From Kingdonia uniflora (taxonomy: Eukaryota; Streptophyta; Magnoliopsida; Ranunculales; Circaeasteraceae), in contig JACGCM010000630.1 in NCBI GenBank assembly GCA_014058105.1, positions 124,001 through 188,000 of the forward strand: a DNA stretch of 64,000 bases, in the 5' to 3' direction. The stretch's first letter is position 1. Every line of letters begins with the position of its first letter. Shown piece after piece: positions 1 to 10,522 of this stretch. The notes beneath the pieces are model-generated. The model saw nothing but the letters and a program-made list of their open reading frames with translations, searched no databases and was not told where the DNA came from. The position numbers were made by a program, and so were the translations under genes.

Positions 1-194
1 GCTTGAGTACTTGAACGGTCACGAAGTGGTGCGATGAACAGTTGCGTGGGGCCTATAAATAACCCCGTGGTTGGCGACTGTTCACACTTTACAAAATCTA
101 AATTTTTTTCTTCAAGTGCTGATTCTCTGCGTTCATCTCTTAAATCCTTGTCAGCGATTGGGAACTATGAGATAAGTGTGTTGATTGAGAGGGT
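1..194. other. Flank of the first LTR element
   Basis: AT-rich sequence left of the first LTR. It has a TATA-like CCTATAAATAA at about 52-62 followed by pyrimidine-rich sequence, so it may be a promoter or part of another LTR cut off by the window edge. No coding region is supported. Confidence 0.3.
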
Positions 195-822
195 TGTAGT
201 GGCATAATTTTTGGAAGGAGAATCTTCGCCAATACTTATTCGTAAAGAGAATACAATAAGACTAGATAAACAAGATTTTACGTGGAAAACTTAGTAAAAA
301 CTGAGAAAAACCACGACCTCGAGGAAGATTTTGATGTAAAATCCAGTATATTGCTAGTTATTACAAAATTTAAAATGATAGTAGGGTTAAAGTAACGAAA
401 TGATAAGTTTTTGCAGATTGTCGGTCTATTCTTATCTATTCTTTCTCAGTATTTATAGTAGACACATGCAGTTTACAAACAGAAAGAAATAGTATCCTAT
501 TATGGGGGGAGTGGGTGAACTTTGCGGATCTCTAACAGCTCTTTTCTTAACCAGACATAACGGCTACTTTTGGCAGGTCGAGGACTCCTTCGATCATGTA
601 TGGATGTCTTCGACTATGCTTTGTTGGCTTACTCTTATCGAATATGGGGAATATGCTGCTACAATCGCCCCATTCTTGACAGAAGTACTTGTGGTTGTGT
701 CAAGAAGAAGTTGAAAGCTGAAGAGGTTGCCAAATTAGAAGATGAGTCATCTTTGTGATTTTCGAGGTCAAAATGAACTATAACTGGTCAAATCATTCCC
801 GAGGCACAATTAATGCGGTACA
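195..822 (-). repeat. 3' LTR of first gypsy element
   Basis: Direct repeat of 6495-7136 in the same orientation. The left boundary TGTAGTGGC is well supported. The right boundary (GGTACA at about 817-822) is inferred from weak similarity to GATACA at 7131-7136. Short reading frames here are not genes. Confidence 0.5.
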
Positions 823-1996
823 ATGAATCTAGCAGTGTAAAGTGGGCATAAATTGAGAGGTTAAGGAGGGTGTAATGGTAGTGGTTTTGGAAGGATGCTA
901 CCCCAAGTGTGGCAGAAAATATTACTGAAGGATGAAGATGGTGAGGAATTGGAGGTTAAGTATTTTCCCAGTGTAGGCCTTGGTAATTCTTTCGTTTAAC
1001 ACGTCACGGTGTTGAGGGTGGGGGAAGGGATTATTAGAGAATGGTGGTATTTGTTTAAACCAATTGTGCCAACATGCGGTGGTGAAGGTAAGGGAGTGCG
1101 TCAGTTTAGGGGATAAGGGATAACTGTTCGTGTTGATGATGAAGATAAGGGAGTGCGTCTGCTTGGATGGGCGTCCAGGGATCTTGCTGAAAGTGGGAGG
1201 CTTCTTGCAATTTTTTGCTACCTTTATCTGTGGAAGCAGCCCTTAGAAGTTCAGTGACTTGAGATTCATTGAGGTTCTTAGCACTGGAAAGGGGATTTAA
1301 TGCCCAATTCTAGTGAAAAGAAAATATAGAGTAATTAGTCATGCAAGTCGAATGTAAACAAAGAGTGTAGTTGTTTTTAGTGATTATAAATTGTAGTTTG
1401 TAAGTCACCGAAGGTCAAATATCGAACGTAAATGCACATAAAATGATGATATTTGTTACAATGTCTCTAAGGTATTTGATTCAGTGGGTCCATGAACGGA
1501 TTTCAAGGTTGATTGATTTGACTCTGAATTTGTAGAGTTCCAAAGTAGAGTAAATACAGGTGAGTTGGACCATGACTGGAGGGGGTATAAATAGTTCTTG
1601 TTTCTACAGATGTGATGCATTCATACAAGATGGTGAAGACGAAATCTCAGGCCCGGAATGGGGTATACAAACGTGTTCAGGCGATGTACTGGGTACTGTA
1701 CACTCGATACTTTAGTTCTCGGAATTGGGATATGCATATGGAAGATCCTGAGGAGCCTGATTACGAAGGGATGAGAGAGGCAGAAGCGAAGGAAGCTGGG
1801 GAGGACTTTGAGTTTCATGTCAAATTATAGTTTTGGCGTCCTCTTGAACGTTGTGGTAGTATGTGGACTCGAGCAAAGTTGTTGGTGAAGAGGGAAGATG
1901 AAGCTGCAACTAGGGGCTTATGAAGATGTAATGTTTGCAGAAGTAGGTCTTTTGTAAGGAGGTGTTATGGTCAATGAAATGTAATAAAAATTATGG
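823..1996. other. Unassigned interior of first gypsy element
   Basis: Lies between the left LTR and the RNase H relic. A 12-13 base phrase (AAGGGAGTGCGTC) occurs twice, near 1090 and 1148. A 72-codon plus-strand reading frame at 1612-1830 follows a TATA-like GGTATAAATAG at about 1584, but its product is not recognisable. An integrase is expected here for this family and is not seen, suggesting deletion or replacement. Confidence 0.35.
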
Positions 1997-3122
1997 TCAG
2001 GATGTTTGGTCGATTGAATTAATGTGTTGTTTATTTGTAAAATTGAATATGTCCGGGCCAAGATAAGCAATAAAAGGTTTCCCCCAATCGTCGTCCTCCT
2101 CTTCATTGCCCCCAGTGCTGATCGTGCATACAGAGTGGAGATCAATACTGGGGGCTGATATAACTTCGATTTGGAGGTAACATATTTCTGTACCCCAAAC
2201 CCTGGCTATGTAAGCCAAGGAATCAGCATGTCTGTTTTCCCTTCGTGGAAAATAGTCGAGAGTAGCTTTTGTGAATCTGCTCATTTTGTCGGTAATGAGG
2301 GCGGCATAATCAACCATTTTCCCATTCTTTCTGCATTGCACGGAGTAGTCGTAGACTATGAGAAATGAATTTGTATAGACTGACAGCTCAAGAACTCTGA
2401 GTTCGAGCTCTAAATCAAGCCCATGAATCAAAGTTTTGTATTCTGTGACATTTCGATGCTTCAAAATCCAAGCAAATTAATTTCCCAATTCTGTCATTTT
2501 ATGGAGTAATCAGTACGATTCCAATACCTGACCATGCGGGTTCTGCTGAGCCATCTATAAGAAGTCTCCATTCTTTCCTTGTAACCCATTCAGCAAGTTC
2601 GTCAAAGGGTTTGGTAGGTAGATCTTTTGCTATTTTGTCTGTGAGATCAAGGTCATGCTCCTCCCAATCTGGATCTTCTGCAGGAAAATCGGTAACTACT
2701 TGACCTTTTTTTGAATGGCGTTGCTCGAATTTGATATCATGTTCTCCCAAGCTTACAGACCATTGTTGCACTCTTCTTAATTTATCTTTTCTAGATAGAA
2801 TTTCCTAGAGTGGGTAGTTCATCATAACTTTAATAGAATAAGTTTGGAAGTAGTGTTTGAGCTTCTGTGAAGTGTAAACGAGAGTTAGAATGAGTCGTTC
2901 GATCTTGGAATATATTGTTTTTGCTGGAGTGGGGGTTTTGCTGATGAAATATACCAACATTTTAACCTTTCCTTCAAGTCGAATGAGGACTGAGCTAAGA
3001 GAGTTTTTTGTAATAGCAAGGTAAATGATCAATTCATTATTGTTTATTGGGGTGCTCATTATCAGAGACTTCCCCAAATAGTTTTGAGTTCTTGAAAAGC
3101 TACCTCCCATTCTTTTGTCCAA
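1997..3122 (-). pseudogene. Ty3/gypsy RNase H relic (pol)
   Basis: Three minus-strand pieces follow the RT relic. Piece 3122-2805 keeps the RT-linked RNase H pattern, with YFISKTPTPAKTIYSKIE like the usual joined phrase YFVSKAL..AE.RY..IE. Piece 2771-2499 begins with a segment like 'W..EL..FDI.Y..R...KGQ..ADF' and then EWRLLIDGSAEPAWSGIGIV, the first-Asp region of a second RNase H domain. Piece 2464-1997 ends that domain with a FTKATLDYFPRRENRHADSL block, in which the HAD motif is kept. A dual RNase H is known from the Tat/Retand/Ogre group, so that lineage is favoured. Frame changes between pieces make it non-functional. Confidence 0.65.
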
Positions 3123-3328
3123 TTGATATTTTCATTGGGTCGAATCTTTCCTCGTTTAGTACATCCTCGAAGTAATATGAACTGTCATCGGCATCGATCT
3201 GAAGACTTAGAGACGAACCGATTGATAGTAGAGATCTTGCCAGCGAGCTTATGCACGTCTTTCTTTGTTGTTGGAGACTACATGTTGAGTAGAGCTCGAA
3301 TTTGATCTGGATCGACCTCAATCCCTTT

Positions 3329-3670
3329 CTAGCCGATGAGATGTCCCAGGAATTTGCCTGAGTACACTCCAAATTGACATTTATCAGGGTTAAGCCTCAT
3401 TTTGTATGTGCGTAAAATATAGAAGATTGTATCGAGATCTGTGATATGATCCTTCTTCTGTAAGCTTTTGCAGAGTAGGTCATCGATATATACTTTAAGG
3501 ATCTTTCCCAAGTGTGCTTTGAACATTGCTATCATTAAACGTTGATAAGTTATTCTGACGTTCTTCAGTCCGAAAGGTATAACTATGTAACAGTATAACC
3601 ATTTTTCTGTGATGAAAGTGGTCTTAACCTGATCGTCGTCTATCTTATTATATCCGGAAGCGGCATCCAT
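3329..3670 (-). pseudogene. Ty3/gypsy reverse transcriptase fragment
   Basis: A 113-residue minus-strand fragment. It starts MDAASGYNKI (family pattern MDA.SGYNQI), continues with VIPFGLKNVRITYQRLM (PFGLKNAGATYQR in the family) and has the catalytic YIDDLL at about residues 62-67, followed by LNPDKCQFGV and GKFLGHLI. These are RT palm and thumb motifs in the expected order. The upstream fingers part and the protease at about 3700-4700 are decayed; only short pieces can be read. This is a relic, with no intact gag-pol frame. Confidence 0.8.
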
Positions 3671-4732
3671 TATAGATAAAAGCTCATGTCCTACTGTTGA
3701 ATTGAGAATTTGATGAATGATTGGAAGAGGAAAACTGTCCTTTGGAGTGTGCTTGTTTGGATCTGTAAAATCTACGCAAACTCGGACCTTCCCATTCTTC
3801 TTTGGAACTGCGACAATATTGGAGATACAATCCGGATACTTAGCTTCTCAAATGAATCTGATTTCGATTAATTTATCAATTTTATTGTTGACTTCATCTT
3901 GATAACGAGGTGATAGTCTTCTCTATTTCTGTGACATGGTCAATCTATGGCATGTTTGGCTGGATCGATTCCTGGCATTTCTTCAAAAGTCCAAGCGAAG
4001 ACATTTTGGTTGATACACAAAAAATAAACAAGGGCTTCCATTTCGTGATGGACCAGCTTGATACCAATATAAGTACCTCGGATAGGTCCATCAATGTCTA
4101 TGTATTTTGTAGGTTCTTCTGTTGAAAGCTGGTCATCGGTATGACCAGCTTTCTATAATTGCTATGTAGCAAATCTGTTAGATGTGTTGTAGATGGCAGA
4201 GATGGTATTTTTGCAAGCTCGGGAAAGCTTCTGGCCTTTGATTTCATAGATGTCGTCGTTGTATTTGAAACAAAGTACTTGATGGAACGTGGAAGCGATT
4301 TCTTCCATGTTGTGAATCTAGCAGCGGCCCATAATCCCTAAATAACAAGATTTGATGTTAATGATGTAGAACACGACGTTGATTGTGGCAGATCCAGTAG
4401 TAATGGGTAGGATGATCTTACCTACTCGTTCTTCCTTAGAGCCATTAAACCCACAAATATTGATGTTGCTTGGTATAACCTGATCGATTAGTCCCATTTG
4501 CTCGATTATACTCTAAAAGAAGATTTTGATACCGCTACCAATATCAATCATCATGGTATGCATAATGAATTTCTTCATCTTCAACATGATAACCAGAGCG
4601 TCATGATGAGGAAACTTGACGTGATTGATATTGCAATCCCCAAATAAAATCCTAAGACGTCGATTGCTTGATTTGAAGGAGTTTAGCTTTTTTATCCTGA
4701 ACGGTAAGGTCGCAGCATTCCGTTAATCTCCT

Positions 4733-6428
4733 TCACTTGAATCTGGTAAAGTTGTTGATTTGATGGATCTTAATCATATTGTTGTGGTACATATGGTATA
4801 AGTTATTTTCCTCAGACTGATCTTCGACTTGAACTACTTCGACCTGTATCTTATAACTTCCATTTGTGTATCCTTCGAGGTTGATAATGTACTCGTGCAT
4901 TCTCCCGTCTTTGAAAATATATTCCAGCAACCTCTGTAAAGCATAACAGTTGTTAGTTTCATGATGATTTACCTTGTGATGCATGTAGTACGGTTTGCCT
5001 TCAATTGGTCCCAGTGGTTGAGATATACGATAGAACTTGTCTTTCGCCAGTATGGGAAAAATTGATGAGATCCGGACATTCATCTTGGGGAGGACCATCT
5101 TGGGTAATAAATTACCTTTCCGAGATTTTCCTGTATTTGGTTTAGCACGCTTTTGATGACCCTGGTCCTCATTTGGTTCATTGTTACAATCTGTATTTTG
5201 ACAATTCGTGGTTAGGATGGATTTAGTAGATTTATGTCTTTCGATCATCATCCTTTCCAGGTCGACATACCCATTAACCTTGGTAATCATATCTTCTAAG
5301 GTCGTGGGTTTGTTCAAGAAGAGATGTTCTTTCACTTTGTAATCGATATGTAGTGCATTGGTAAATACATAAACGGCTATCTTCTGATCGAGATCATTGT
5401 CAACTTTCTGAGTGAGCTCCAGAAACTCCTTTGTAAAGACCTAGAGCTTCTCTCCTTGAGACTGTTAAAGACTAATAAGAGTATATAAATTTTCTTCTTT
5501 GTCTTTATTGTGAGCATACATTTTGACAAAGATCTTTTGGAGTTGGTCGAATATGATTATGGAATCTTTAGGAAAAGAATGGAACCACAGTAACGGTTCT
5601 CCCTGCAGGCTTGTGACGAACAGACGACATAGAATATGGTTTAGATTTGAATATAATCTCAGTGAATCACGAAATTGTTGAATATGCTCCTTCAGATCAG
5701 TGCCTTTTTATTTACGTATCTTGGGAGTATGGAACCCTGTTGGTACTTCCATATCAAATAACTCTTTGGCAATCGGACTACCTTGTAACGTTGTTAAATC
5801 ATCCTTATTTCCTAGTGCTTGAGCTTCAATCAACTCCTTGATTCGTTGATCAATATGTTCTTGTGTGACGTACTGACGTGGTGCTTGAGCAACTTTTCGT
5901 GATGGTCATAGATTATGAGTACCGATGCCCTCACACAAGCATTTATGAACTGGTATCCTGGGTTAAGTTCGTTTCTCCTCTTCTTGACACTTGGACAACC
6001 GGCGACCTCTGCTGATTTTGGACTGATTTTCTTGTCCCAAATAAATTAAAGCTTGCGGGTCATTATGAAGACCTCTAGAAATGGCTTTGCTAGTTGCTCC
6101 TCGTGGTCCTAATCTTTCCCGTACAGAAACTTGGGAGTTTGTTAGGAGCTGATCACGATCTCTGGCAAGGGGAGCTTGTTAATTATCTTGCAAAGCTTAT
6201 AAGGCGGTCTACATTATTGTCATATGTTCCTCATGTCACTTGAATTTTGTTTGACAACCTTGACGCTCGCTCCTTTTTGCGGAGCTTGCGGTCATGGACT
6301 AACTGATGTCCGAGCTCGTTACGCTTATCTGTTTCGGCGTATAGGTTCGCCCTGAGTTCAGCAAGCTGATCTGGTTTGACTAAAAAATCGAGCTGGACTC
6401 CTGTTGTTGGTCGCTTGGAAGTGACCAT
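4733..6428 (-). pseudogene. Ty3/gypsy gag relic
   Basis: Two minus-strand pieces. 6428-6231 begins with a Met 60-70 bases inside the primer-site region and reads as a charged, probably helical segment (QLAELRANLYAETDKRNELG). 5335-4733 includes TTLEDMITKVNGYVDLERM (like the gag phrase FEDL..RA..YI..EE) and, near residues 115-150, a degenerate zinc-knuckle-like stretch ending NCYALQRLLEYIFKDGR. That matches the 'C..H...GH.TE.C..L...IE.LI..G.L' pattern of Tat-lineage gag, with the first Cys changed to Tyr. The stretch between the pieces has lost its frame. Confidence 0.6.
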
Positions 6429-6476
6429 GATTGGAAATGGATAGTTGCCATAAGATATCGTAGAAATGTCTTTTTT

Positions 6477-6494
6477 CCAACAGACGACGCCAAA
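6477..6494 (-). other. Primer-binding region of first gypsy element
   Basis: On the minus strand, directly after the LTR end (…TTACA), the sequence is TTTGGCGTCGTCTGTTGG. It differs by single bases from the TTTGGCGCCGTCTGTGGG region that follows the 5' LTR in many plant Tat-type elements. It fixes the 5' LTR boundary at 6495. Confidence 0.5.
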
Positions 6495-7136
6495 TGTAAT
6501 GGCCTAATTCCGTAGCTCGAAATAGCTAAAAATTAGCTTTTACACCAAATGTACTAATAACAAGAATTAATATTACCTAAGAAAAATGACACAAGTGATT
6601 AGCGTGGAAACCTTTAAATAGGTAAAAATCATGACCTCTGTTTGAGGATTTAGTAACTGTAACTTTATTGCTTGAGGCTGATATTTGATTGCAAGTTTTG
6701 ATCTCTTGAGATAGAAAATCTTGGTCTTGTAATATAAAATTCTTGGTCCTTTCTCCTCTGGAACTCATCTTTTTTATAGACCTTACTCTCAGTTCATTAT
6801 CGTGTAGAGGCAGGTTCTCCTGAAAATGGGGCAGGTGGTAGTTGAATGTGTAACAACAAGGTTGTGGGAGACAAGTGTCTTTGACGTATTCATATTTTCT
6901 ATAGTGCTCGATCTACGTTCTTTCTCAGTTCGTAGTCCAGGTGTCATTGCTGATTGTGTATGCCACGTGTATAATGTGGGAGTCTGGTATTGAGGTAGCT
7001 TGAGTTTAGCATAGGTCGAGGAACATGTCCATACAGGTCCGTCTTATTTGATACAATGTTCTTGAAATATTGAAGAACATGATTGATAGGTTAAGTTAAT
7101 TTCTTTGGAATGGTGGATTGTCCTCAGAATGATACA
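6495..7136 (-). repeat. 5' LTR of first gypsy element
   Basis: Direct partner of 195-822. It starts TGTAATGGCC on the plus strand, so it ends …GGCCATTACA in element orientation. The end at about 7136 (GATACA) is approximate. Confidence 0.55.
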
Positions 7137-8220
7137 TTAGGGGGAAAAAAGTCCAGATTGATCATTTAATAGTCAGAAACCCATTAATCCCTCTCAAAAA
7201 AAAATGCCGATGGTAAAAAGGTAAGAAAACTATTGAGAAGTATAGGTATGTATATAGTCCCAAGAACCAATACTTGGTCATGAATTTAATGATAAGTATG
7301 CATGCTCATTAAAGTCTTGTATACAAGAATTTTACTAAGGCGTTCTTACATGTTTTACGCTTTTAACAAAAAAAAGACTAAGTAATAGATCATGGCCGAT
7401 GATTATGAACTCAATATAAGCCTTCGCATGAAAAATAGGCTTCTCGAGACACCACCTTATAAAACCTAATTTTCCTATCTTCTCACTTCACCTCCTCTAC
7501 TCCTCTCCATACGTGTTTTACTATCTCTTTAATCTTCCCCTCTTCTCACTTATCTCCTTTCATCCTCTCCATACTTAGGTTTTTGACTTTCTATCTCTTT
7601 ATTTGAAGCCAAGCCAAATTAAAACATTAGATTAGCATTTCTTACTGCCATTTATTTTTTTGTATATGTGCAGGTTCTTCAACAAAGTTATAGCCTGATA
7701 TCCTCTTCTCATAGCATTGTAACTAATCTTTCCTATTTCAAATTGAGGTTGTCAACCTCTAGATAAAACCTCTTCTCCAATCAAGATCTTTTACATAACT
7801 TGTAAACCCTAATATTGCCAAATATTGGTATCCAAATTTTCCTGTTTCACCACTAATTTCACTCTTACAATGTTTGTTGTAACTAAATGAGAGGTGACAA
7901 TTTAGGTCTAGGTCTTGTTCCTACTAGCATAAGAAGGGATCCCCTAAACCTCCAAAAGTTGTATCTGCCGAAGAAATTGAATGAATGAAACCCAACTATA
8001 TATCCAAATGTAATACGCTCGCACGCACGATAACGCATGAAAAAATTGCTTGTTAATTTATGAAATTATTGGGACCTAATTTTTATACAAGGTTATCAAA
8101 AAAACAATTAGATAAAAACTTAGAGAGAGGTTATTAACTTATCCTTTGGTACAAAATTGTAACCAATAGTTTTATATTAATATAGAGATGATATTGACTT
8201 ATGGGAGATAAATATATAAA
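7137..8220. other. Intergenic, with one dispersed-repeat copy
   Basis: AT-rich sequence without a supported gene. About 7240-7400 is a partial copy of the dispersed family also found at about 17480, 34935 and 60225. Polypyrimidine tracts lie near 7490-7590. Confidence 0.4.
7240..7400 (+). repeat. Dispersed repeat family, copy 1 (partial)
   Basis: Shares an ordered series of phrases with 17500-17640 and 34941-35175: GATAAGTATGCATGCTCATT, GTACAAGAAT, then TTACATGTTTTACGCTTTTAA. Similarity ends near 7400. The family's class is unknown. Confidence 0.6.
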
Positions 8221-8250
8221 AGATACTTTATCTATATTATAAATCTCAGA

Positions 8251-8388
8251 TTTGTCCTACGTGGCATCGATTGTTTATTATAAATCTCAATTTTGTCTTA
8301 CGTGGCATCGATTGTCCTATATGACATCGATTGTTCTATGTGGCAACGACGATTGTCCCGCGTGGCTTCGTTTGTCCTACGTGGTGTG
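8251..8388 (+). repeat. Degenerate 20-bp tandem repeat
   Basis: About six imperfect copies of a unit like TTGTCCTACGTGGCATCGA follow one another. The TACGTGGCA core is changed to TATGTGGCA or CGCGTGGCT in some. The array follows TCTATATTATAAATCTCA, which begins TC like a Helitron 5' end, but no matching 3' hairpin and CTRR end was identified. Confidence 0.6.
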
Positions 8389-9687
8389 CACATCTTAATT
8401 CCTTAAATGTAACACTATTCTCCTAACCTTACCATTTTTTTCCTCTCTTATAAACCCCATTCTCTTTCTCTTCCCCTATAAAACTTTAGTAACGATGATC
8501 TCTCTTAATGTTAATTATGGGTATCTTGAATCTCCCAGAACTGACGCTTCCAATTTTTAACCCATAATTTAAAACCCCCTTAATCTCTAATTTAGTTCTA
8601 TAATAATGGATTCCCTTGACCTAAATTGCATAGAAAGTTGCAGCTCCGTGGCGACTTCATTTAGTTGAATCTTCTTCTGCGTATAGTAATCTCTCTCTCT
8701 CTCTCTCTCTCCTCAACATGTTAGTATTATTATAAGTTTCTATTTGATAAATTTAAAGAGTCTTTAGATCTTCGAGGAAATTGTAGCATACTCTATTGTA
8801 TGCTAATTATCTGAGTTATTCAAATTCAGGTAATTTACATGCTATTTTACAAAATTTACAGATTTTACGGTTACTGAAATTTTTCTCCAATTCTATGAAA
8901 CTTCTACAGAGGTTAGTGCGATCTCTATCTACCTTTTATTGTGTTTTTCATTTCGAGGTATATCTCATCTCTTTCGTATTTTTTTCTTGCAAAGTTAAGG
9001 TTGATTATTTCTTGCACTTTAGGTTTTCTATCTAATTAGAGTTATCTCCAAGGAAATTAGTTGGTAAATGGTAAGTGATTATAACTTTGTCATTTTTATT
9101 TGGGGCATTAATCAAATATCATGGTAAGGGGGTGATATGAGTATAAAAATTTAGTCTTCATTGCAACTCTTTTTTATGCTAAGGGAGGAGATTGTTCCCT
9201 TTAAGTCAATAATTTGGTATACTGTTTTAATCAAATTTAATCTGGGTATATCACATTTTCCCTATCCCTAGGAACTTAGGAGATTATAGCCTCAACGAAT
9301 ATTAAATTAATTTATAGTCCGTATTTCTGTGTGATTAAAGATTTAAGTACTTCGTAGATTCATTCTATGACTGTAGCGATTTAATAATTTGGTGATACAA
9401 ATCTCTCTTTATCTAGAATTGGGATTTAATTCGATGTTCTCTCTATTGTTTAAAAAATACTAATAGGATAAGTATTTTTGAATGATTGAACATTCAACCC
9501 AATCTTTTGCTCGGGCATATACTGTTTTCTCTCTACCAATAAAATCGATGACAAATCGATGAAATTCCTCAATTAATTATCCGGTCACCATCCTTTCAAT
9601 ACCACTGATCCTACCAAAGGCTACATTTCACTACTCTTCCATTTGCATCATATTTTCTTTGTCCAACTCCATATTCTTTACTGTTAT
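8389..9687. other. Intergenic, no supported gene
   Basis: AT-rich. A (CT)n microsatellite lies at about 8690-8712. The short plus-strand frame at 8796-9035 has no recognisable content. Nothing else is seen before the LARD-like element begins at 9688. Confidence 0.5.
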
Positions 9688-10508
9688 TGTGACGCCCAAC
9701 CGAACGCCGGGCAAATCTACCCGAACATTTTAAGTTCTGACCTTGGATATATGTTCTCTAGACCCTAATATAGCTGCACGTCAAGTTTTATTGAAATCGG
9801 AATTGGTTAAGGGAACGAAAAGTGTCAGTACGCTTCGTTTTATGTTTTAACATTTCCTTTTGGAAACTAGCTATTTACTTAGTAGCTATATTAAGGAGGA
9901 ACCTTGGTCCAAACCTTCTCATGACTAAAAGAGCTTTAAGGTTTGGTCATCTTGGACCCCGGCTCATGGGCTATCAACAAGGGATAGTCATGAGTTCTCC
10001 TTGGCCTAGGGAAGGCCAGGAGACATTGCCTCCCAATGCAAACCGTTTTTATAGATAGGGCTTGCATATGGCACCGCTATGCCATCATTATGCCCTGCGA
10101 ACCAACCGAGACGCACCGCCCTTATAAATGGACTATGTAACCAGTCCATGCTCGCCGCCCCATGAGATATACATGTCCCATATCTGGAACCCGACATATT
10201 GAGCTACCCTGATCCACTACAGGACAGGTGTGTTTTCCGTACCTCGTGCCCAGTCACGAGAAATTACGTTATAGGGATTATTGAGGGAACCTTCAACGTT
10301 GTTGCCTATACTAATTACAGATTCGATGACCCCTCACGAGTATCCAGGATTATCCGGATGCTGCTTATACGTGGTTCTATTCCACTGGCGCGCCGCGCCC
10401 GTGAAGATGGCTTGTGCATGTCAGCCGCACCTGCATGTACGCCGTACGGCCTCGTATTCCACTGTGCTTCAGGCACTGATTGCGATAGACCCAGGCTGGG
10501 CCATGACA
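9688..10508 (+). repeat. 5' LTR of LARD-like element
   Basis: 821 bp, TGTGACGCCC…CCATGACA. It aligns along its length with 13379-14192, including the shared GACCTTGGATATATGTT and GTGTCAGTACGCTTCGT blocks. Reading frames of 70-120 codons inside it are repeated in the other LTR and are not genes. Confidence 0.88.
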
Positions 10509-10510
10509 GA

Positions 10511-10522
10511 TGGTATCAGAGC
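10511..10522 (+). other. Primer-binding site (tRNA-iMet)
   Basis: TGGTATCAGAGC is complementary to the 3' end of plant initiator Met tRNA and lies two bases after the LTR end. Confidence 0.9.

Larger units (their letters stand above)
195..7136 (-). mobile_element. Decayed Ty3/gypsy LTR retrotransposon
   Basis: A minus-strand element read from right to left. Two direct repeats lie at 195-about 822 and 6495-about 7136. Their left ends match well (TGTAGTGGCATAATT against TGTAATGGCCTAATT), and about 90 bases in both carry the same ACGTGGAAA and ATGACCTC/ACGACCTC landmarks. Just inside the right LTR, the minus strand reads TTTGGCGTCGTCTGTTGG, resembling the primer-site region of many plant gypsy elements. 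Between the LTRs come gag, RT and RNase H relics in the family order. No integrase was recognised in 823-2000. The outer right LTR ends and the target duplication are uncertain. All coding parts carry stops and frameshifts, so the element is dead. Confidence 0.7.

Noticed and set aside
1612..1830. 72-codon plus-strand frame after a TATA-like sequence
   Set aside because: Coding-like in composition, but it lies inside the decayed gypsy element and matches no family I know; kept only as a note.
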